NCBI GenBank assembly: GCA_020637795.1
Contig: JACKJT010000001.1
Coordinates: 186,001-250,000 of the forward strand
Direction: 5' to 3'
Length of the DNA stretch: 64,000 nucleotides
Source of the DNA: Hoeflea sp.
GTDB taxonomy: Bacteria > Pseudomonadota > Alphaproteobacteria > Rhizobiales > Rhizobiaceae
Position numbers and translations under genes: made by a program
The notes under the pieces: model-generated
The model's database searches: none
What the model was told of the DNA's origin: nothing
Seen by the model: only the letters and a program-made list of their open reading frames with translations
Shown here: piece after piece, positions 1 through 10,300 of the stretch
Position numbering within the stretch: position 1 is the first letter of the stretch
How the letters are laid out: each line of letters opens with the position of its first letter

Positions 1-285
1 GAGCCGCCGGACAATGCCCGACACCGCGCGGTCGATGCGCTCGGGATCAACCGGGCGCTTGCGCAACGCGATCTGGAAGGACTTGGCCAGCTTGTCGCGA
101 TCGAACGGCACCCGTCGCCCGGTCTTTTTCAGCACCTGCAGATCGCGCAGCTGCACCCGTTCGAAGGTGGTGAACCGGCCGCCGCAATCGGGACAGACAC
201 GGCGGCGGCGGATCGCGGCGCCGTCCTCGGCGGGCCGCGAATCCTTCACCTGACTGTCTTCGGAACCGCAATAGGGACAGCGCAT
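1..285 (-). CDS. nrdR: Transcriptional repressor NrdR (partial, C-terminus outside window)
   Basis: NrdR is an ATP/dATP-sensing repressor of ribonucleotide reductase genes that binds NrdR boxes. The visible 95 residues begin MRCPYCGSEDSQVKDSR and carry the four-cysteine zinc ribbon (C3, C6, C31, C34), followed by an FTTFERV stretch and the start of the ATP-cone (VLKKTGRRVPFDRDKL). The remaining C-terminal part lies beyond the left edge. The start is the ATG at 285, only 6 bases after the glyA stop, so the two genes are surely co-transcribed; glyA-nrdR is a common rhizobial order and both feed nucleotide synthesis. Identification is firm from the zinc ribbon and the family start. Confidence 0.95.
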   Translation of the reverse strand, partial: MRCPYCGSEDSQVKDSRPAEDGAAIRRRRVCPDCGGRFTTFERVQLRDLQVLKKTGRRVPFDRDKLAKSFQIALRKRPVDPERIDRAVSGIVRRL

Positions 286-291
286 CTGGGC

Positions 292-1608
292 TTATCCGAG
301 ATGCGGATAGAGCGGGAAACGGTCGGTGAGCGCCATGACCTTGGCCTTCACCGCGGCCTCCACCTTGGCGTTGCCCTCTTCCGAGTTGGCAGCCTTTAGA
401 CCGTCGAGCACTTCGAGGATCAGCGCGCCGATTTCGCGGAACTCGGCCTGGCCGAAGCCACGCGTGGTGCCGGCCGGGGTTCCAAGACGGACGCCCGAGG
501 TGATGGTCGGCTTTTCGGGGTCGTTGGGAACGCCGTTCTTGTTGCAGGTGATGAAGGCGCGGCCAAGGGCCGATTCCGATGCCTTGCCGGTGAGGTTCTT
601 CGGCCGCAGGTCGACCAGCATCAGGTGCGTGTCGGTGCCGTCGGAGACGATTTCCAGACCGCCCGCGACCAGCGTTTCCGCCAGCACTTCGGCGTTGCGC
701 ACCACGTTGGCGATGTACTGCTTGAAGTCCGGGGTCAGCGCTTCGCCGAAGGCCACCGCCTTGGCGGCGATGACGTGCATCAGCGGACCGCCCTGGAGGC
801 CCGGGAACACGGCCGAGTTGATCTTCTTGGCGATGTCCTCGTCATTGGTGAGCACGATGCCGCCGCGCGGACCGCGCAGGGTCTTGTGGGTGGTCGAGGT
901 CGCCACGTGCGCATGCGGGAACGGGCTTGGATGCGCGCCGCCGGCCACCAGGCCCGCGAAATGCGCCATGTCGACCCAGAAGAAGGCGCCGACGGCGTCG
1001 GCGATGGCGCGGAAGCGGGCAAAATCGATGCGGCGCGAATAGGCCGAGCCGCCGGCGATGATGATGCGCGGCTTGTGCTCGTGGGCGAGCGCCTCGACCT
1101 GGTCATAGTCGATGGTGCCGGTGGCAATATCGAGGCCGTACTGGACGGCATTGAACCATTTGCCCGACAGGTTCGGCCTGGCGCCATGGGTCAGGTGACC
1201 GCCGGCATCCAGGCTCATGCCCAGAAGCGTGTCGCCGGGCTTGGCGAGCGCCAGCAGTACCGCTTGGTTGGCCTGTGAGCCAGAATTGGGCTGAACGTTG
1301 GCGAAGGAGCAATCAAACATCTGCTTGACCCGCTCGATCGCCAGTTCCTCGGCGATGTCGACGAAATGGCAACCGCCATAGTAGCGGCGGCCCGGATAGC
1401 CTTCGGCGTATTTGTTGGTCATCACCGAGCCCTGCGCTTCCAGCACCGCGCGGGAGACGATGTTCTCGGAGGCAATCAGCTCGATCTCGTGACGCTGGCG
1501 ACCCAGTTCGCTCTGGATCGAGCCGAAGACGGCCGGATCGGCATCAGCCAGGGAGCGATTGAACGATGCATCTGAAAAGCTGGCGGCGGTGGCGGTCGCG
1601 TTGGACAT
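292..1608 (-). CDS. glyA: Serine hydroxymethyltransferase
   Basis: Cytosolic PLP enzyme converting serine and tetrahydrofolate to glycine and 5,10-methylene-THF, the main source of one-carbon units. The 438 residues include the PLP-lysine motif STTHKTLRGPRGG, the N-terminal block EIELIASENIVSRAVLEAQG and the GYPGRRYYGG segment typical of the family. I start it at MSNATATAA (1608), which has AAGGAA about 10 bases upstream; an in-frame start at 1683 would add 25 residues without family similarity. It is followed by nrdR after 6 bases. Length matches the usual 420-440. Confidence 0.97.
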   Translation of the reverse strand: MSNATATAASFSDASFNRSLADADPAVFGSIQSELGRQRHEIELIASENIVSRAVLEAQGSVMTNKYAEGYPGRRYYGGCHFVDIAEELAIERVKQMFDCSFANVQPNSGSQANQAVLLALAKPGDTLLGMSLDAGGHLTHGARPNLSGKWFNAVQYGLDIATGTIDYDQVEALAHEHKPRIIIAGGSAYSRRIDFARFRAIADAVGAFFWVDMAHFAGLVAGGAHPSPFPHAHVATSTTHKTLRGPRGGIVLTNDEDIAKKINSAVFPGLQGGPLMHVIAAKAVAFGEALTPDFKQYIANVVRNAEVLAETLVAGGLEIVSDGTDTHLMLVDLRPKNLTGKASESALGRAFITCNKNGVPNDPEKPTITSGVRLGTPAGTTRGFGQAEFREIGALILEVLDGLKAANSEEGNAKVEAAVKAKVMALTDRFPLYPHLG

Positions 1609-1794
1609 GTTCCGGGTTCCTTGTGACTCGGGGTATGACTCGGGTCTGGCATTACGCCCGCCATTGGGCTTGGCGGCGTCCAAAGATAAGCTCGAATCCG
1701 GAGCGGGTACTTGCCGACCGGATGCGGCTGTTTACCCCCGTCGCATGGCGAGGGCAATATCCGCCGTTCTGATTGCGTCATTGTGCAGCGTGGA

Positions 1795-1826
1795 ACAAAA
1801 AACCGCCCGGCAAGGGGCGGTTTTCC
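1795..1826 (-). terminator. Rho-independent terminator of ldtP
   Basis: On the minus strand an AACCGCCCC/GGGCGGTT stem with a short TTGCC-type loop is followed by a run of six T. It lies 26 bases after the ldtP stop and separates ldtP from glyA, so the two are independent units. Confidence 0.85.
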
Positions 1827-1851
1827 GAAAGTCTCCGGGTGTGACCCCTCT

Positions 1852-3123
1852 TCAGCGCAGCGCCAGTTCGTCCACGCCGTCGCGCTGGTAGACATCGTCG
1901 CGGAACTGGACAACCCCGTCCTCGGACGCCCAGGCCGAGAAATAGACGAAATAGACCGGCACCGGCTCCGACAATTCGATGACGGTGTTTTCACGCGAGG
2001 CGATGGTTGCCTCGATGGCCTGGCGGTTCCATCCCGGCGTGTCCCTGAGCAGCCAGGTGTTGAGATCGCGCACGTTCTGGACGCGCACGCAGCCTGAGGA
2101 TTCAAACCGCATGAGCTTGTTGAACACGCCCTGCTGCGGGGTGTCGTGCATGTAGACCGCATGCGGATTGTGGAAATTGATCTTGGTCGAGGACATGGCG
2201 TTGCCCTTGCCCGGATCCTGGCGGAACATCAGGTCCGGGGCCTTCTCGGCGTTCCAGTCGACCATTTCCGGCGCCACTTCCTCGCCCTTGGCATCGAACA
2301 GGCGGATGTTGTTGCGCGCCAGGTAGGTCGGGTCCTTGCGCATCAGCGGCACGATATCCTTTTCGATGATCGAGCGCGGCGAGGTCCAGTAGGGATTGAG
2401 AATGATCTCGTGGATCTTGGAATTGAGGATCGGCGTCTGGCGGTCGATCTTGCCGACGATCGCCGTATGGCGCAGCACGACGGAGCCGTTTTCCACGGCT
2501 TCGATCTGCGCCGCCGGAATATTGACCATGACATAGCGGTCGCCGAGGAAGCCCGACATCGAGCGCAACCGCACCAGATTGGTTTCGAGCTGGCCAAGAC
2601 GCACTTCGGCCGAGACGTTGAGCGCCTGGTAGGAATAGTTGCCCAGAACACCATCCGGCGGCAGGCCGTGGCGGGCCTGGAACTTCTTCACCGCGCCGTC
2701 GACATAGGAATCAAAAGCGTTGGAAAGCCCAGCATTGCGGTCGAGATCGCCCGAAGCAATCAGCCGCTGGCGCAGGATCCGGACCTCGGGTTCGGACACG
2801 CCCATGCGCAGCTTCTTGGTTGCCGGCACGAAAGGCCAACCGCCCCGGGCCACCAGATTCTGGTAGTCGAAAATGGCCCTTTCGACGAAGGCGATCGTGT
2901 CTGCGCTTGCAATCGGGTGGCGGGTGGCGGTCTCGGCCACGGACCTTGAACTCTTGGCGTCGAACTGGTCATCCCAGCTGCCGCGCCGGGGAGAGTTGAT
3001 GATATCTTCAACGGCGGTCTGGGCCAGGACAGGACCTGAAGCGACTGTCGCGGCTGCCAGCGCTGCGGCGCGGCCGATGAACCGGCGACGGGAAAGTGTG
3101 TCAGGTCGGTTTGGCTTGTTCAT
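1852..3123 (-). CDS. ldtP: L,D-transpeptidase LdtP-like (Tat-exported, YkuD domain)
   Basis: Periplasmic enzyme forming or remodelling peptidoglycan 3-3 cross-links or attaching proteins to the wall. The 423 residues start with a twin-arginine signal (SRRRFIGRAAALAAATVASG, cleavage near VLAQ). A peptidoglycan-binding_1 segment lies around residues 125-170 (KKFQARHGLPPDGVLGNYSY), followed by a YkuD catalytic domain with HDTPQQ and the SSGCVRV cysteine motif around residue 345. The next gene upstream encodes the MarR regulator LdtR. In Liberibacter and Sinorhizobium the ldtR-ldtP pair is known and LdtR controls ldtP, so the same control is inferred. The symbol follows that context. Confidence 0.9.
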   Translation of the reverse strand: MNKPNRPDTLSRRRFIGRAAALAAATVASGPVLAQTAVEDIINSPRRGSWDDQFDAKSSRSVAETATRHPIASADTIAFVERAIFDYQNLVARGGWPFVPATKKLRMGVSEPEVRILRQRLIASGDLDRNAGLSNAFDSYVDGAVKKFQARHGLPPDGVLGNYSYQALNVSAEVRLGQLETNLVRLRSMSGFLGDRYVMVNIPAAQIEAVENGSVVLRHTAIVGKIDRQTPILNSKIHEIILNPYWTSPRSIIEKDIVPLMRKDPTYLARNNIRLFDAKGEEVAPEMVDWNAEKAPDLMFRQDPGKGNAMSSTKINFHNPHAVYMHDTPQQGVFNKLMRFESSGCVRVQNVRDLNTWLLRDTPGWNRQAIEATIASRENTVIELSEPVPVYFVYFSAWASEDGVVQFRDDVYQRDGVDELALR

Positions 3124-3534
3124 GCGTCATCCACCGTGCATTCGAATCTGGCGTCAGGTCTGGCGTTGAATACCATTGTTAGCGTTAAGAATTGGGGACC
3201 AAAGCTGGTCCGTCAAGCCTGCTGCAACACTTTTGCGTGAGCATGCGGGATGACAAAAACCCCGCAAGCCCGCTCGGTTTTTTCAAGCCTGTGCTTACCA
3301 CATCCGATTTCACGGCAATATGGCTAATTCATGGTCCGCGGCCGGACCCGGGCCGGCCACGGCTTGCGTCAATGCTTGCATCGACGCGGCCAGCGCAGCG
3401 CATAGACGCACCGATCGTCCCATATCGTTGGATTTTCCGGCGATCGAGGCACCCTCCCCCTCGATACGGGCCCAGGAATGCAAAAAACGGCAGGTGCAGG
3501 CGTGCCGTTTTTTGGTCTTGAGGGTTTGGTCCGC
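3124..3534. other. ldtP-ldtR intergenic region
   Basis: This 411-base gap is the 5' region of ldtP. Besides the ldtR terminator at 3482-3513 it holds an imperfect hairpin with A and T tracts at about 3254-3285 (AAAACCCCGC on one side, GGTTTTTT on the other). That hairpin could act in an ldtP leader on the minus strand. The short open frames on the plus strand here lack family similarity and ribosome sites, so I call no gene. Confidence 0.5.
3482..3513 (-). terminator. Rho-independent terminator of ldtR
   Basis: AAAAAACGGCA, a 10-base loop, then TGCCGTTTTTT: a perfect 11-base stem with A and T tracts, so it could work on both strands. It lies 22 bases past the ldtR stop. It implies that ldtP downstream has its own promoter in the remaining intergenic DNA. 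Confidence 0.9.
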
Positions 3535-4059
3535 TTAGAGGCGATAGAGGATCTGGTCGTTCCAGAACCGGTCCAGGCGCTGCATCAGCTTGTTGAGTTC
3601 CTCGAACTCGCTGGCGCCGATGCCGCCAACCTTGGCGATCGAGTTGATGTGGCGGTCATAGAGCGCGCCGACGGTTTCGGCGATCTCGGCGCCGTGTTCG
3701 GTCAGGCTGATGCGCACCGCACGGCGGTCGACCCGCGAGCGCTGGTGATTGATATAGCCCAGATCGACCAGCTTCTTGAGATTGTAGGACACGTTGGAAC
3801 CGAGATAGTAGCCGCGGCTGCGCAATTCGCCCGCTGTCAGCTCGGAATTGCCGATGTTGAACAACAGCAATGCCTGGACGGCGTTGATGTCGGTGCGGTT
3901 GGCGCGGTCGAACTCGTCCTTGATGACATCGAGAAGACGGCGGTGGAGCCGCTCGACCAGTTGCAGCGATTCAAGATAGAGATCGCGAAGGGCTTCCGAG
4001 CTGTCGTTTGCAACCGCCGACTTGGGACCGGTCGCCACTGCTGAATTGGTATATGACAT
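3535..4059 (-). CDS. ldtR: MarR-family regulator LdtR
   Basis: Winged-helix MarR regulator of 174 residues. The core (ELTAGELRSRGYYLGSNVSY, then NLKKLVDLGYINHQRSRVDR) matches what I recall of LdtR from Liberibacter and Sinorhizobium. There it activates or represses the neighbouring L,D-transpeptidase and stress genes, and benzbromarone-type ligands block DNA binding. The start MSYTNSAVATG at 4059 gives the usual length. A strong terminator follows, with ldtP 411 bases downstream in the same direction. The function here is by family and neighbourhood. Confidence 0.88.
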   Translation of the reverse strand: MSYTNSAVATGPKSAVANDSSEALRDLYLESLQLVERLHRRLLDVIKDEFDRANRTDINAVQALLLFNIGNSELTAGELRSRGYYLGSNVSYNLKKLVDLGYINHQRSRVDRRAVRISLTEHGAEIAETVGALYDRHINSIAKVGGIGASEFEELNKLMQRLDRFWNDQILYRL

Positions 4060-4184
4060 GATGACTGCCTCACTGTTTGTTATGGCGGATTTTGTTCCCG
4101 CCTTGAGACAGACCCTATCGAATACGCATAAAATTCTACTTAAACTGCAGGCTTAACAGGGGGTTACCGGAGACCAAGCGTCAA

Positions 4185-4634
4185 TCAAAGTGAATCAGTT
4201 GTTACCTGCCTGGCGTCAAAACGCTGCTTGACGAACAGCGCGACACGGAACCCGACATAGACCGTGATCACCAGGGCATGCGCCATGACCAGCAGAGGCC
4301 GCTCGCCGAACCAGAGCGGCAGGCCCTTGTGCATGATGATTTCCGAACCGGCCGCCACCACCCAGAGCACAGGCCCCCAGGACACCTGCATCCACAACCC
4401 GACAGCCGCCACCGGCAGCAGCACCGCGAGCGACGCCGAGGCCAGTTGCCAGTAGGACGGGATCAGGTCGAAGCGGTAGACGCCGCCGTCGGAATAGCCG
4501 ATCAGCCGTCCCCAGTACTGCAGGCCGGCGAGAAGGCAGCTCAGCGCCACCAGCCGCGTGAACAGCCGGAAACTGGCCTCAAGTGTGCCTGTGCCGACTT
4601 CCGGGGCGGTTCCGATCTGCAATATCGCCATCAT
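4185..4634 (-). CDS. DUF6163 family membrane protein
   Basis: Small inner-membrane protein of 149 residues with about four hydrophobic helices (LVALSCLLAGLQYWGRLIGY, YWQLASASLAVLLPVAAVGL, SWGPVLWVVAAGSEIIMH and LLVMAHALVITVYVGFRVAL). It resembles the Rhizobiales family annotated DUF6163; no function is known. I start at the MM pair (4634); the upstream extension to 4718 is Arg/Gly-rich and probably untranslated. It lies between ldtR (same strand) and the divergent hemB. Confidence 0.7.
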   Translation of the reverse strand: MMAILQIGTAPEVGTGTLEASFRLFTRLVALSCLLAGLQYWGRLIGYSDGGVYRFDLIPSYWQLASASLAVLLPVAAVGLWMQVSWGPVLWVVAAGSEIIMHKGLPLWFGERPLLVMAHALVITVYVGFRVALFVKQRFDARQVTTDSL

Positions 4635-4862
4635 TGGGACCTTCGTTGTCCGGGGCGCGGAGGCGGTGAGACCTCCCCGCGGGCCCCTGTCATAGCCAAT
4701 GCGCAGCCTGCGGTGCAAGCCCGCGCGTCCCTCGGGGAGGACGTGAGATGATTTGTCCGGCTTGACCGGTCGACCTCAGGTGCGGTCTAAAGCGACTGAC
4801 ACCAACGCCGGAGAGCCTCGATGGGGCATGGGGCGTGAGAGAAGCTAGGGGATAGAAAGACA

Positions 4863-5918
<1,056 letters not shown>

Positions 5919-5972
5919 GAAGAAGACGGCCGTTCGTCGGGTATTGGTCACGGGGACGTCACTCCACTATTT

Positions 5973-6122
5973 CCGTCATGCCGGGTTCGACCCGGCATCC
6001 AGCGGGCGAGCGTCCGCGAGCCGGACGACTTCCCCAGCCTCACCTTGTTGTTTCAACCTCAAAGGTCTTTCACCGCGCCGACGCGCGGTGGCTGGATTCC
6101 GGCTCGGGGGCCGGAATGACGG
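5973..6122. repeat. Palindromic intergenic repeat (RIME-like)
   Basis: About 150 bases bounded by imperfect inverted copies: CCGTCATGCCGGGTTCGACC at the left, and GGCCGGAATGACGG preceded by CTGGATTCC at the right. Each half is itself a small palindrome (GCCGGGTTCGACCCGGC; CCGGCTCGGGGGCCGG). This is the layout of the mosaic palindromic elements scattered in rhizobial intergenic DNA. It follows hemB and may serve as its 3' end structure. The rest of the 5919-6276 gap shows no gene. Confidence 0.7.
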
Positions 6123-6276
6123 GAGGTTGATTGTCAGCACATGGCATCAGACAGCCTCGCAACCTGGTCAAGGGCTTCGCAGCCAAACCGCCGGCAAACC
6201 CTTTAAGTACAGGCCCCGACTTCCTACATCCTGTTGAGCGTGGGCCGTTTGCCCGTGCCGATGACAGGAGAACCCG

Positions 6277-6747
6277 ATGAGCCAGCCGATCCGCGAGAGT
6301 GCCGACAATAATGCCATGGGCGCTTACGATGACACCGCGCTTTATGACGGTGTGCGCACCAAGCGCGTGCTGGCGTTCTTCATCGACTACGCCATCGTGC
6401 TGGCGCTGTGCGTGCCGGTGGCGATCCTGATCTTTTTCATCGGCATCTTCACGCTGGGGCTCGGCTTCTTCCTCTATCCGCTGCTGTTCCTGCTGGTCGC
6501 CATTCCCTATATCGGCATGACCATGGGCGGACCGAACCAGGCGACGCCCGGCATGCGGATGATGGGTATCCGCCTTGCCCGGCTTGACGGCCGTCCGGTC
6601 GATTTCATGCTTGCCGTGGTCCACGGCGTGCTGTTCTGGGCCTTGAACGCGGTCCTGACCCCGTTCATCCTGCTCGCTACGCTGGTGCTCGATCGCAAGC
6701 AGACGGTGCACGACTGGCTGCTCGGCACCGTCGTGGTGCGGAGCTAG
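6277..6747 (+). CDS. RDD family membrane protein
   Basis: A 156-residue inner-membrane protein with the RDD domain: the Arg-Asp-Asp signature lies in RVLAFFIDYAIVLAL and the second part in GGPNQATPGMRMMGIRL. Three transmembrane segments are visible (near residues 32-52, 55-78 and 112-140). RDD proteins are poorly understood; some are proposed Na+/H+ exchangers or partners of membrane enzymes. AGGAGA sits 5 bases before the ATG. It is convergent with the AsnC gene, with one base between the stops. Confidence 0.85.
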   Translation: MSQPIRESADNNAMGAYDDTALYDGVRTKRVLAFFIDYAIVLALCVPVAILIFFIGIFTLGLGFFLYPLLFLLVAIPYIGMTMGGPNQATPGMRMMGIRLARLDGRPVDFMLAVVHGVLFWALNAVLTPFILLATLVLDRKQTVHDWLLGTVVVRS

Positions 6748-6748
6748 A

Positions 6749-7201
6749 CTACACCTCGACCCGCGTCTCGTGCTTGAGCTGCCTCAGGATCAGGTTGGTC
6801 TTGACCGTTGAGACGCCCTCCAGCGCGAACATGAAGTCTTCCAGGAACGCGTTGTAGGCCGCGAGGTCGCGGCAGCGGATGCGCAGGTGATAGTCGGCGT
6901 CGCCGGTGGTGGCGAAGCAGTCAAGCACTTCCGGGCGGCGCATGACCGCCTGGATGAAATTCTCGACATGGCCGGCCTGGTGGCGCGAGAGCACCACATG
7001 CATCATGGCGTGGAAGTTCAGCCCGACAGCTTCGGGATTGACGAGCGCGGTGTAGCGCTCGATGACGCCGCCCTCCTCCAGCGCCTTGACCCGCCGCCAG
7101 CAGGCGGAGGCCGACATGTTGGCGCGCTCGGCCAGGTCCTGGTTGGAGATGCGGCCATCGTCCTGCAGGGCCTTGAGGATCTGCCGGTCTGCCGGTTGCA
7201 T
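6749..7201 (-). CDS. Lrp/AsnC family transcriptional regulator
   Basis: A 150-residue regulator with an N-terminal HTH (LKALQDDGRISNQDLAERAN) and a C-terminal RAM/AsnC ligand domain (DCFATTGDADYHLRIRCRDL). I choose the ATG at 7201 (MQPADRQIL) because AAGGA lies 7 bases before it; the ATG at 7228 has AAGGA touching it. It is divergent from the indolepyruvate oxidoreductase gene, and such pairs are usually regulator and target. The inferred signal is an aromatic or branched amino acid. Confidence 0.9.
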   Translation of the reverse strand: MQPADRQILKALQDDGRISNQDLAERANMSASACWRRVKALEEGGVIERYTALVNPEAVGLNFHAMMHVVLSRHQAGHVENFIQAVMRRPEVLDCFATTGDADYHLRIRCRDLAAYNAFLEDFMFALEGVSTVKTNLILRQLKHETRVEV

Positions 7202-7345
7202 TTCGAATTCCTTCGCCACGCAGGACATTCCTTTCTCTAGTAAAGCAATTTCTGGATACTTCTTTCATATTCCTGACTGATGTCGGCCAATCTGGCAAGA
7301 TCTACCAGCGCCGGAGTGGTACATTGTCGGGCAGAGGAGTTGCCC

Positions 7346-10300
7346 ATGACATTCCACACCCCTACCCCATCCGCCTACACGCTCAACGACCGCTACAAGC
7401 TGCAGTCCGGCCGGGTGTTCATGACCGGCACCCAGGCGCTGGTCCGGGCGCTGTTCGACCAGGCGCGGCGCGACCGCGAAGCGGGGCTCAAGACCGGCGG
7501 GTTCGTTTCGGGCTATCGCGGCTCGCCGCTCGGCGGACTCGACATGGAATTGTGGCGGCAGAAGGCACGGCTTGCAGAAGGCGGCATCGAGTTCCTGCCG
7601 GCGGTCAACGAGGACCTGGCAGCAACTGCAGTGCTCGGCTCGCAGCAAGTGGAAACCAATCCGAACCGGCAGGTCGAGGGCGTGTTCGGACTGTGGTACG
7701 GCAAGGGTCCCGGCGTCGACCGGGCCGGCGATGCGCTCAAGCACGGCAACGCCTACGGCTCCTCGCCGCATGGCGGGGTGCTGGTGGTGGCGGGCGACGA
7801 CCATGGTTGCGTCTCATCGTCGATGCCGCACCAGTCGGACGTGGCCTTCATGGCCTGGTTCATGCCGACACTCAATCCGGCCAGCGTCGCCGAGTATTTC
7901 GAGTTCGCCGAATATGGCTACGCGCTGTCGCGCTATTCGGGCATGTGGGTCGGCTTCAAGGCGATCTCGGAGACGGTCGAAGGCGCCAGTTCCTTCCTGC
8001 TCAAGCCCGACCGCGTGTTCGCGAAGCCGGATTTTCAGATCCCCGCCACCGGCCTTCACTACCGCTGGCCCGACCTGCCCGGGCCGCAGATCGAGGAGCG
8101 GATGGAGGCAAAGAAACACGCGGTCTTCGCCTTCGCCGAGGCCAACCCGATCGACCGGGCGATCTACGGGGTCGCCGATGCGCGGTTCGGCTTCGTGACC
8201 ACCGGCAAGGCGCATCTCGACCTGATGGAGGCGCTGAGGCTGCTCGGGCTCGACGAGGCGCGCTGCCGGGCGCTCGGCATCGACATCTACAAGGTCGGCA
8301 TGGTCTGGCCGCTGGCGCGGCGGGATGCCCTGAACTTCGTGAGGGGCAAGCGCGAAGTGGTGGTGATCGAGGAGAAGCGCGGCATCATCGAGAGCCAGTT
8401 CAAGGAGTATTTCTACGACTGGCCCGGCGACAAGCCGCAGCGCATGGTCGGCAAGCATGACGAGACCGGCCGACGGCTGATCCCCTGGACCGGCGAGCTG
8501 TCGCCGCGGCAGCTGGTGCCACTGATCGCCAAGCGGCTTGACGGGGTGTTCCGGGGCGAGAATTTTGCCGCGCGCGCCGCCGAGATCACAGGCCAGCCGC
8601 CGGTCTCGCTGTCCGATCCGGGCGCGACGCGCACCCCCTATTTCTGCTCGGGCTGCCCGCACAACACCTCGACCAGGGTGCCAGAGGGCTCGAAGGCGCT
8701 GGCCGGCATCGGCTGCCATTTCATGGCCAGCTGGATGGACCGCGAAACCTCGTCGCTGATCCAGATGGGCGGCGAAGGCGTCAACTGGGCGGCCTCCTCG
8801 CGATTTACCGGCAAGGATCACATCTTCCAGAATCTCGGCGAAGGCACCTGGTACCATTCGGGCTCGATGGCGATCCGCCAGGCGATCGCCGCAGGCGCCA
8901 ACATCACCTACAAGATCCTCTACAATGACGCGGTCGCGATGACCGGCGGCCAGCCAGTCGACGGACCGGTCAGCGTTCAGGCAATCGCCCATATCTGCCG
9001 CGCCGAGGGCGTCGAGCGGATCGCGCTGGTCTCGGACGATCCGGACAAGTTCGCAGGCGCCGACTTCCCGCGCGGGATCACCATCCACGCACGCGCCGAA
9101 ATGGACGCGGTGCAGCGCGAGCTGCGCCAGGTTCCCGGCGTCTCGGTGCTGATCTACGAGCAGACTTGCGCCACCGAGAAACGCCGCCGGCGCAAGCGCG
9201 GCGAATTGCCGGATCCGAAGACATTCGCCGTCATCAACGAGCTGGTCTGCGAGGGCTGCGGCGACTGCTCGACCGAATCCAACTGCCTCAGCGTCGAGCC
9301 AAAAGAGACCGAATTCGGCCGCAAGCGGCAGATCAACCAGTCCAACTGCAACAAGGACTTCTCCTGCCTGAACGGCTTCTGCCCCAGTTTCGTCACCGTC
9401 GAGGGGGCCGTGCGGCGCAAGCCGAAGCCGGCGGATCTTGACATCACGCACTTGATGCAAGGCGTTGCGCTCCCCGCGCTTCCGGCGCTCGACGCGCCGT
9501 TCAACCTGCTGGTCACCGGCGTTGGCGGCACCGGCGTGGTCACCGTCGGGCAACTGATCTCGATGGCGGCGCATCTCGAGGGCAAGGGTGCGAGCATTCT
9601 TGACTTTACCGGTTTCGCGCAGAAGTTCGGCGCGGTGCTGAGTTACGTCCGCATCGGCCGCGACCCGGATGCCATCAACCAGGTCCGCATCGACACCGGC
9701 ATGGCGGACGCGGTGATCGGCTGCGACGTGGTCGTCTCCTCGTCGCCGAAGGCATCGGGGACCTACCGGTCCGGCACCTCCGTCGCGCTCAACCTGGCGT
9801 CGATGCCGACCGGAGACCTGGTGCTCCGGCGCGATGCCGATCTCAACATCGACGCTCGCGCGTCTGCAATCGCGGCGGTCGTGGGCGACGGCAACCTGGC
9901 GGCGTTCGACGCCAATGCAGCCTCCGAGGCGCTGTTCGGCGACGCCGTCTATGCCAATGTGATGATGCTCGGCTTTGCCTGGCAGCGCGGGCTGGTTCCG
10001 GTGACGCTCGACGCCCTCAACCGCGCGATCGAGCTCAACAATGTCGCCGTCGACGCCAACAAGCGCGCGCTTGCCTGCGGAAGGCTGATGGCGGCTGATC
10101 CGTCGGCTTTGGCTGTGCATCTCAACCCGAAACCGGATTTCGCGACCTCGTCCGAGGACATCATTGCGCGACGGGTCGAGTTTCTGAAAGGCTATCAGAA
10201 CGCCGCCTGGGCCGAACGTTACCGCTCGCGTCTAGAGGGCTTTGCCGCCAGGATGCCTGCCGAACACCGGGATGCGCTGGCAAGTGCTGCTGCCAGGTCG

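Noticed and set aside
3320..3538. Plus-strand frame of 72 codons near the ldtR terminator
   Set aside because: It runs through the terminator and lacks a ribosome site.
7814..10120. 768-codon antisense frame over the indolepyruvate oxidoreductase
   Set aside because: His/Arg/Val-rich shadow without domains.
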